In this document: in pieces, positions 1 to 8,759 of the stretch
Position numbering within the stretch: the first letter of the stretch is position 1
Layout: every line of letters starts with the position of its first letter
NCBI GenBank assembly: GCA_903860995.1
Contig: CAIOSS010001125.1
Location: 1 to 8,759, forward strand
Origin: an uncultured delta proteobacterium
GTDB taxonomy: Bacteria > Myxococcota_A > Polyangia > Polyangiales > Ga0077539
Length of the DNA stretch: 8,759 bases
Reading direction: 5' to 3'
Notes under the pieces: model-generated
Told to the model about the DNA's origin: nothing
Database searches by the model: none
What the model saw: only the letters and a program-made list of their open reading frames with translations
Position numbers and translations under genes: made by a program

Positions 1-1563
1 CTCTACGACGAGTCGGTGCGGAGCGCGAAGGACGGGCCCACCGTCGAGTCGCTCGAGCTGATGATCGCGGGGCGCCCCTGCGACCTCAGCAACATCGAGG
101 TGTTCTACCGGCTGGGGCTCGCGGCGCTGGCGTCCGGCGACTGGCCGCGTGCGCAGGAGTGCTTCGCCGCGGTGGAGGACGCCTCGCCGGGGTACCGCGA
201 CGCGGGCGGCCGGGTGCTCGAGCTCGCGGGCTGGCAGTCGATGCTGGCGCGGCGCATGTCCGTGGTGGGCGCGCCGAAGCCGGCGAAGCTCGACGCGGCG
301 GCGGGGCGCTACGATGTGAAGGGCGAGCTCGGGCGCGGCGGCATGGCCGTGGTGTACCGCGCGACGGACACGGTGCTCGGGCGCGAGGTGGCGCTGAAGT
401 TCCTCGCGGAGGAGCTCGGGGCGCGAGCCGAGATGAGGGAGATGTTCCAGCGCGAGGCGCGCTCGGTGGCGCAGCTCAACCACCCGAACATCGTGACCAT
501 CCACGACAGCGGCGTAATCGATGGTCGGATGTTCATGGCGATGGAGCTGGTCGAGGGCCGCACCATCGACGCGGTCATCGACGCGGAGGGGAAGATCGCC
601 GTGCTGGAGTCCCTGCGCGTCGCCCGGCAGGTGCTGGAGGCGCTCGATTTCGCCCACGGTCGGCAGGTCATCCACCGCGACATCAAGCCCTCGAACATGA
701 TGCGCAGCACCGCGGGCCTGGTGAAGCTCATGGACTTCGGCCTCGCGAAGTCGCTCACGCCCGACCTCAAGAGCTCGGTCATCGCGGGCACCCCGGCGTA
801 CATGCCCCCGGAGCAGGTGCTGGGCATCGGCGTCGACTGGCGGAGCGACCTCTTCGCGGTGGGCGCGACCCTCTACGAGATGCTCACCGGGCACCTGCCG
901 TTCGAGGGCTTCGACCGCACGGCGCGCCCCATCTCGCTGCGCGACTTCACGCCCGGCGTGCCGGAGATGATCGACAAGATGGTTCTCCAGGCGCTCGACC
1001 CCGACCCCGACAAGCGCTTCCAGAGCGCGGCGGAGTTCCTGGTGCCCATCAAGCGGGTGCTCTTCGCGGTGGAGAAGGCCACCCGCGGCAGCGCGCCCAC
1101 CGCCGTCGAGCCGAGCCAGCCCGCGACCGCCGAGAAGGCCGCCGAGGCCCGTGCGACGGCCCCAGCGCCGTCCTTCGAGCCCGCGCCCTCCTTCGCCCCG
1201 CCGCCCGAGTCCGAGCCCGCGGTGCCCGCGGCTCCCTCGCCCATCGCCCCCATCGCGCCCGTGGCCATCGCCCCCGCGGTCGTCGCGGCAGCCCCCGAGG
1301 ATCTCCCGGTCCCGGAGGAGTCCATCGCCGACACCGGCTTCATCGACTTCGGCGCGCCCGGGCTCACCCCGGCGCCCGCGCGGGTGGTGCAGGCCACGGT
1401 GACCTACGATCCCTACGGGGGCCTCGACGCCGACGAGCGCGCGGCCATCCCGCTGCGGCCGGCGCCCCCGGCGGGCGCGGCCTCCACCAAGAAGACGGAG
1501 ACCGGCATCATCCATCCGATGATCGATCCGGCGACCGGGGAGTTCGACCCGCGGCGCTCGTGA
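1..1563 (+). CDS. Ser/Thr protein kinase with TPR-like N-terminal region (5' partial)
   Basis: A eukaryotic-type (Hanks) protein kinase that phosphorylates Ser/Thr on unknown partners, probably in the cytoplasm. The frame is open to the window edge; the first candidate start inside is GTG at 16, but the true start is probably upstream. Numbering from that GTG: a TPR-like helical pair at about 28-62, then a complete kinase domain at about 98-350. It has the glycine loop GRGGMA (106-111), ATP-binding K128 in VALKF, probable alpha-C E147, the catalytic loop HRDIKPSN with D222, K224 and N227, DFG at 240-242, and PPE (264-266) in place of APE. All key residues are present, so it should be active. 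A long Pro/Ala-rich linker (about 357-450) leads to a tail ending TGIIHPMIDPATGEFDPRRS. No convincing membrane segment is visible, unlike PknB-type receptors. It ends 3 bases before the ABC exporter, so the two are probably co-transcribed. Kinase assignment is very secure; substrate unknown. Confidence 0.95.
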   Translation, partial: LYDESVRSAKDGPTVESLELMIAGRPCDLSNIEVFYRLGLAALASGDWPRAQECFAAVEDASPGYRDAGGRVLELAGWQSMLARRMSVVGAPKPAKLDAAAGRYDVKGELGRGGMAVVYRATDTVLGREVALKFLAEELGARAEMREMFQREARSVAQLNHPNIVTIHDSGVIDGRMFMAMELVEGRTIDAVIDAEGKIAVLESLRVARQVLEALDFAHGRQVIHRDIKPSNMMRSTAGLVKLMDFGLAKSLTPDLKSSVIAGTPAYMPPEQVLGIGVDWRSDLFAVGATLYEMLTGHLPFEGFDRTARPISLRDFTPGVPEMIDKMVLQALDPDPDKRFQSAAEFLVPIKRVLFAVEKATRGSAPTAVEPSQPATAEKAAEARATAPAPSFEPAPSFAPPPESEPAVPAAPSPIAPIAPVAIAPAVVAAAPEDLPVPEESIADTGFIDFGAPGLTPAPARVVQATVTYDPYGGLDADERAAIPLRPAPPAGAASTKKTETGIIHPMIDPATGEFDPRRS

Positions 1564-1566
1564 CAG

Positions 1567-3443
<1,877 letters not shown>

Positions 3444-3447
<4 letters not shown>

Positions 3448-3854
3448 CGTTCGATCCGACGAGGGTGACCCCCTACGAGGCGCTGGGCGGCGAGGCGAAG
3501 GTGCGCGAGGTCGCGGCGCGCTTCTACGACGCGATGGACGCGCGCGAGCCCGCGCTCGCGGCGCTGCACCGGCTCGACGACGCGGGGAAGGTGCACCCAG
3601 AGGCGCGGGAGAAATTCGCGCTCTTCTTCATCGGCTGGCTGGGCGGGCCGCAGACGTACATGGAGCGGCACGGGCACCCGCGGCTTCGCATGCGCCACGC
3701 GGGCGTCGAGGTCTCGCCGGCGATGCGCGACGCCTGGATGCGCGCGATGAAGCGGGCGCTCGACGAGAGCGCGGTGACCGGGGAGGTCCGGGACTTCGTC
3801 GAGGCGAAGCTGGGCGACGTGGCGACGATGCTGCGCAACGCACCCGACCGCTGA
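3444..3854 (+). CDS. Group II truncated haemoglobin (trHbO-like)
   Basis: A 136-residue haem protein of the 2-on-2 globin family, group II, cytoplasmic. Members bind O2 and often act in NO or peroxide detoxification or redox sensing; which applies here cannot be told. The core FFIGWLGGPQTY followed by HGHPRLRMRH closely matches mycobacterial trHbO. By alignment from memory, H85 is the proximal F8 haem ligand, W98 (in RDAWMRAM) is the conserved Trp G8, Y28 (in ARFYDAM) is Tyr B10, and H42 occupies CD1, where trHbO has Tyr. The length is normal for the family. The ATG at 3444 overlaps the exporter stop (ATGA), with GGGAG about 8 bases upstream, so it is probably translated by coupling with the ABC gene. 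Co-expression with an exporter and a kinase is the unusual point. It is followed by a disrupted region, so it is likely the last intact gene of the operon. Confidence 0.95.
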
Positions 3855-3928
3855 CCCGTACCGGGGGCTTCGACGGTGCCGCACATGAGCCGCAGCGCGC
3901 CCGGTGCCCACACGCGGAAAGCGCTCAT

Positions 3929-4003
3929 GCGCGGCCGTCGGCTCGTCGAGCACCAGCAGCCCGCTGCGCAGCATGAAGGCCCGCGCGAGCGCCATCGCGC
4001 TGC
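3929..4003 (-). repeat. Arm 2: inverted, non-functional copy of ABC Walker B region
   Basis: Read on the minus strand it gives MALARAFMLRSGLLVLDEP and then TAA, nearly identical to the exporter 0.7 kb away. About 72 of 74 aligned bases match, with one inserted base (3995) that breaks the frame before ALARAF. No other part of an ABC gene flanks it: beyond 3929 and beyond 4003 the similarity to the exporter ends. It is a fragment, not a gene. It may derive from the neighbouring exporter by inverted duplication, or from a close paralogue. It abuts the 5' end of the remnant at 4004. Confidence 0.88.
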
Positions 4004-4379
4004 GGGAGGTGCACGAGCAGATCCATTGCCTGCTCGACGAGGCGCTCGCGACGCTCATCGACGACGCCGCCCGGCGCCGGCACATCGTCGAGATCACCGC
4101 CGGGGCGGGCACGCCCAACGTCCGCCGCGGCCAGGCCGCGCAGGCCGACGCGCTCACCAGGCTGCACACCCCCGAGGTGTGCCTGAAGTGCGGGGCGGTC
4201 AACGAGGCCGCGCGCTCGAACACTACGTCCGCGCGTACCGGATCAACCCCACCAACATGGACGCCGTGCGCGAGCTTCGCCTCGCCGCGGCCCGGCAGCG
4301 CACCGGCGAGTCCCTCGCGGCCGAGGCGCCCGGCACCACCACCGGGGGGCGGCTGCTCGCCAAGATCTTCGGCCGCTGA
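4004..4379 (+). pseudogene. Frameshifted, 5'-truncated remnant, J-domain/TPR-like protein
   Basis: No single frame explains this stretch. In one frame (codons from 4003) it reads REVHEQIHCLLDEAL, a helix then DDAARRRHIVEI, and continues through PEVCLKCGAVNEAA near 4210. The sense then passes to another frame giving ALEHYVRAYRINPTNMDAVR and onwards to a stop at 4377-4379, with the ending LLAKIFGR. Removing one base near 4213-4217 joins the two as VNEAALEHYVRAYRINP, a convincing TPR helix pair. The first half resembles the tail of a J-domain (a helix, then a D-A-R-R-R pattern), and the Lys/Arg-ending GR tail recalls myxobacterial DnaJ/TPR proteins; this match is from memory and is weak. The N-terminus is missing, replaced by the inverted ABC fragment. 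The CLKC pair could hint at a zinc ribbon, but no second pair follows. Probably a dead gene; a sequencing error would explain the frameshift but not the missing start. Confidence 0.5.
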
Positions 4380-4399
4380 GAAGGTCCGTGCGGACCTTC
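4380..4399. terminator. Perfect hairpin between converging genes, likely terminator
   Basis: GAAGGTCCG and CGGACCTTC form a 9-bp perfect stem separated by TG (in practice an 8-bp stem with a 4-base loop). It begins right after the remnant's stop and lies 11 bases before the end of the opposing hydrolase gene, the classic place for a bidirectional terminator. The T-run is poor on the plus strand (CTTCTTCC) and absent on the minus strand, so intrinsic termination may be weak. Confidence 0.55.
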
Positions 4400-4410
4400 T
4401 TCCGAGGGCG

Positions 4411-6621
4411 CTACTCGCAGGCCCCGTCCGCCGTGCGTCCCGTCGGGTCGACGATGACCCCCCGCCCCGTGCGCTGCAGCGTCTGCGCGAAGCACCCGTA
4501 CTGCACCTTCACCGCGTCGAGCTGCGTGAAGATCGCGTGGGGGTCGTAGAGCCCGTCGCCCTCGTACTGCACCACCGCGCTCGTGATCGCCGTCGCGGGC
4601 ATCCCCCGCATCAGGTTGCCCGCGATGGGGTACGGCGCCAGGCCCGAGCGACCGTCGAGGCCGAGGGCGGACTGCATCCCGGGCCAGACCTCCCGGCCGC
4701 CCTGCGGGTGCCCGTAGGCCAGCGCGATCTCGTCGAAGGTGCTCGTCGAGAAGTACGAGTCCCCGCGGCCGACCGGGACGTACGCCGACACCGGGGTCTT
4801 CCCCGGCAGCATGTCGCGAGAGATGCGCGATACGTACACCGCCGGGTCGACCGGCTCCCACAGGGTCTGGAGCAGGCCCATGGCGGGGTGCACGAAGCTC
4901 AGCGAGCGACCCTGGAGCAGGGTGCCGATGAGCGAGCCCACCCCGGGGATGATCTGCGACTCGAAGATGAAGCGCGACCAGTGCCCGCCGCCGCCGGTGG
5001 GGATCGCGCCGCGCACCCGCGGCTCGGTCGCGGCCATGAAGTGCGTGTACATCCCGCCCATGGACTGCCCCATCACCACGAGCCGCGCGGCGTCGAGGCG
5101 CCCCTCGGTGACGCCCGCGGGGAGCGTCGCGCCCGCGCAGGCGGCGACGGTCTCCGCAGGAATACGCAGTCGGGTAAGAGCCTCCAAGAGCAGCCGCTGC
5201 TCGAAGAGCCCCTGGCGGAAGGTGTCGCGCATCGCCGACGGGTTGGTGAGGTTGAGGTAGGCGAAGCCCGACGCGCCGGGGAGGCGCTCGGGGTTCACGG
5301 GCATGGCCGCGCCGACCACCGCGAAGCCCCGCGGGGCTAGGTAGTACGCGGGCCCCTGGTCGGGCGTGTAGCAGCCCATCAACCCGCCGTAGGAGTCGAC
5401 GCGGTTGTAGTAGCTGGGTCGCGTGGTGGTGCAGGGGTGGGTCGCGCTGCGCGGCCGCCAGGTACCGCGCGAGACGGCCTCGTCGCTGTACCCGCCCGAC
5501 CCGTGGATCATCATCACCAGGGGGTAGCCCTCCGCGGGCATCGGGCCGCGGGGGAGCGTGACTACCACCGGGACGCGGGCGTAGTTGGCGGGGCTCGCGT
5601 AGGTCGTGGTCATGGGCACGCCGTCGGCCCCGACGCGCATCAGCCCGTCGGTGTTGAAGGGCGGCGCCCCGAACTGGAACTGCGGCATGGTCACCGTCGC
5701 CCGCAGCTCGCAGAAGCGCGGGTGGGTCGTCGGCGTGTCGCCGGGCGCGAGCGCGAGGCCGTCGACGGTCACGTCGAAGCGCTCCACCACGCGGTCGCCC
5801 AGGCGCGCCGTCTCCGCCACCACGTCGCCGGTGGTGAACACCGTCGCGGCCACCACGGTCGCAGGGTCGATACTGCTCGTGCGCAGGGTCTCCCAGAGCG
5901 GGGCGTACAGGGCCGCCGCGGCCGCGCCCCGACGCCCGGCGGGGGTGCGTCCTTCGCGAAGCTCGGCGAGCGCGGCGCTGCCCACGACGGCTCGGTCGCC
6001 CGCGTCGCGCAGGGCGTTGGTGAGCACGAAGGCGTAGGTGCGCCCGCCGCGCAGGACGAAGCCCGGCACCGGGGCGACGGCGAGCACGTCCTCGGGCGTG
6101 TAGCCGTCCTCGACGAGGGTCGCGGCCACCGTGGGGATGAGCCGGCCGCGCTCGGGCGAGCGGGGGTCGATGTCGAGGAGGAGCACTGGCGAGGTCGCCG
6201 CCGCGGGGATCACGTCGCTGAGGGCCCGCGCCGCGAGGGCACCGTCGAAGCGAAACCACCCGACCGGGATGACCGGGAAGCCCGGGCGGTCCTGGGCGAC
6301 GGGCACGGCGGAGCGCACGAGGCCCGCGGTCGCCGGGATGGGCAGGCCCGCGTAGTCGGGGCCCCCCGCGGCGGTGCGCCGCAGGTCCGAGGGGAAGGGC
6401 AGGTCATAGAAGTGGGTCGGCTCCGCGGTGTCGGCGTCGAGGTCGAAGACCGCGCGGGCGGGCCCGAGGTTTACGTCGACAGGTAAGGCACCCCCGTCCG
6501 GGGCGTCGGACGCCGCGCCCCCGTCGACGGTCACCGCGGCGTCGGCCGGGGGGGGCGCCGGGTCGGACGAACACCCTGCGCTCAGGGCCAACACCAAGGA
6601 CATCACGGTCTGGGCTCGCAT
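4411..6621 (-). CDS. Secreted lipoprotein, alpha/beta-hydrolase (lipase/esterase-like)
   Basis: A 736-residue probable hydrolase anchored by lipid to the cell envelope, likely acting on ester or similar bonds. The N-terminus (MRAQTVMSLVLALSAGC) is a short lipoprotein signal peptide with lipobox LSAGC and acylated C17. It is followed by a linker rich in Pro, Ala, Asp and Gly (about 19-45), common in myxobacterial lipoproteins. The region after it, with HFYDLPFPSDLR, recalls the N-terminal part of large surface lipases such as VolA, from memory only. The nucleophile elbow is VVMGQSMGG with S520. Candidate partners are D621, D630, D689 or D693 and H695 (in GDGLYDPH near the C-terminus), which are not resolved. 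A HGSGG segment earlier in the chain is a plausible oxyanion-hole loop. ATG at 6621 is chosen because it gives Arg2 ahead of the hydrophobic core; M7 is the alternative. It stands alone and is divergent from the activase gene. Substrate unknown. Confidence 0.85.
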   Translation of the reverse strand: MRAQTVMSLVLALSAGCSSDPAPPPADAAVTVDGGAASDAPDGGALPVDVNLGPARAVFDLDADTAEPTHFYDLPFPSDLRRTAAGGPDYAGLPIPATAGLVRSAVPVAQDRPGFPVIPVGWFRFDGALAARALSDVIPAAATSPVLLLDIDPRSPERGRLIPTVAATLVEDGYTPEDVLAVAPVPGFVLRGGRTYAFVLTNALRDAGDRAVVGSAALAELREGRTPAGRRGAAAAALYAPLWETLRTSSIDPATVVAATVFTTGDVVAETARLGDRVVERFDVTVDGLALAPGDTPTTHPRFCELRATVTMPQFQFGAPPFNTDGLMRVGADGVPMTTTYASPANYARVPVVVTLPRGPMPAEGYPLVMMIHGSGGYSDEAVSRGTWRPRSATHPCTTTRPSYYNRVDSYGGLMGCYTPDQGPAYYLAPRGFAVVGAAMPVNPERLPGASGFAYLNLTNPSAMRDTFRQGLFEQRLLLEALTRLRIPAETVAACAGATLPAGVTEGRLDAARLVVMGQSMGGMYTHFMAATEPRVRGAIPTGGGGHWSRFIFESQIIPGVGSLIGTLLQGRSLSFVHPAMGLLQTLWEPVDPAVYVSRISRDMLPGKTPVSAYVPVGRGDSYFSTSTFDEIALAYGHPQGGREVWPGMQSALGLDGRSGLAPYPIAGNLMRGMPATAITSAVVQYEGDGLYDPHAIFTQLDAVKVQYGCFAQTLQRTGRGVIVDPTGRTADGACE

Positions 6622-6725
6622 CGGCGCGGATCATCAGCGCTCCGGCCCGGACGAAGCAACCCGCGGCCTCGACCCCGCCGTTGGACGCCACCTCCGACCG
6701 GTGGTAGCCCTGCTCACCCCTGGCG

Positions 6726-6739
6726 ACTGACACGTCAGT
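6726..6739. promoter_or_regulatory. Possible operator, 6-2-6 inverted repeat
   Basis: ACTGAC-AC-GTCAGT is a perfect inverted repeat around a 2-base centre, 49 bases before the activase ATG. The TGAC/GTCA half-site form is like operators of TetR-type or FadR/GntR-type repressors, but no regulator gene lies in the window. It could also be an mRNA hairpin, though a 2-base loop argues against that. A DNA operator is favoured but untested. Confidence 0.4.
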
Positions 6740-6778
6740 TCTCTACGCGGGACGGTCGGCAGAGCAGCAGCATCTGGT

Positions 6779-6784
6779 GGAGGA
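6779..6784 (+). promoter_or_regulatory. Ribosome binding site of the activase gene
   Basis: GGAGGA sits 4 bases before ATG 6789. It is the clearest Shine-Dalgarno site in the window and fixes the start of the long frame that runs off the right edge. Confidence 0.75.
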
Positions 6785-6788
6785 ATCG

Positions 6789-8759
<1,971 letters not shown>

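Larger units (their letters stand above)
6622..6788. promoter_or_regulatory. Divergent intergenic region
   Basis: These 167 bases separate the starts of the hydrolase (leftward) and the activase (rightward), so both promoters should lie here. I could not assign -35/-10 boxes with confidence in this GC-rich sequence. Visible structure is limited to the 6-2-6 dyad at 6726-6739, a weaker CCACC/GGTGG pair (6688-6692 with 6700-6704, 7-base spacer), and the ribosome site at 6779-6784. Confidence 0.5.

Noticed and set aside
4168..4215. Zinc ribbon suggested by CLKCGAVNEAA
   Set aside because: A second Cys pair does not follow in any frame, and the continuation fits a TPR helix better.
3904..5340. 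Plus-strand open frame of 478 codons across the remnant, hairpin and hydrolase 3' end
   Set aside because: Most of it is antisense to the well-supported hydrolase and reads as low-complexity Arg/Ala/Pro/His sequence, an effect of high GC. Only its first third belongs to the broken remnant.
4223..6259. Minus-strand open frame of 678 codons overlapping the hydrolase in another frame
   Set aside because: Its product is Arg/Ala/Gly-rich without motifs; the overlapping frame has signal peptide, lipobox and catalytic elbow.
6681..6709. Possible promoter: TTGGAC followed 17 bases later by GTAGCC
   Set aside because: The -10 box is too far from consensus and such matches arise by chance; no other evidence supports it.

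Overview
The window is very GC-rich, with almost every codon ending in G or C. Its gene content is a eukaryotic-type Ser/Thr kinase with a TPR-like N-terminus, a lipoprotein with a Pro/Ala/Asp/Gly-rich linker, and a giant-type acyl-CoA dehydratase activase. This suggests a Myxococcota (deltaproteobacterial) chromosome. The lineage is inferred from style and gene families; no marker gene is present.

Positions 1-3854 (+ strand) look like one operon: the 3' part of a Ser/Thr protein kinase gene (5' end outside the window), a single-chain ABC exporter (membrane domain plus ATPase), and a group II truncated haemoglobin. The kinase-exporter gap is 3 bases, and the exporter stop overlaps the haemoglobin start (ATGA). 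The three products are therefore probably made together, possibly linking kinase signalling, export of an unknown substrate and O2/NO chemistry. The functional link is inference.

Positions 3855-4399 are a rearranged scar. An inverted copy (3929-4003) of about 75 bp from the exporter's own Walker B region abuts the 5' end of a frameshifted remnant (4004-4379) that resembles a J-domain/TPR-type protein. The scar ends at a perfect hairpin (4380-4399) between converging genes. This is the most unusual part of the window.

Positions 4411-6621 (- strand) encode a secreted lipoprotein of the alpha/beta-hydrolase fold with a GQSMG nucleophile elbow. A 167-bp divergent intergenic region follows, with a 6-2-6 inverted repeat. 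From 6789 to the window end (+ strand) runs the N-terminal 657 residues of a large BadF/BadG/BcrA/BcrD-type activase with two complete ASKHA ATPase domains, each with its own pair of iron-sulfur cysteines spaced 39 residues apart. It runs off the window just after a CxxC that starts the next domain.

No tRNA, rRNA, CRISPR array, insertion sequence or prophage gene was seen. No wholly new multi-gene system is evident. The points most worth checking are the inverted ABC fragment with its adjoining broken gene, and the kinase/exporter/haemoglobin operon.
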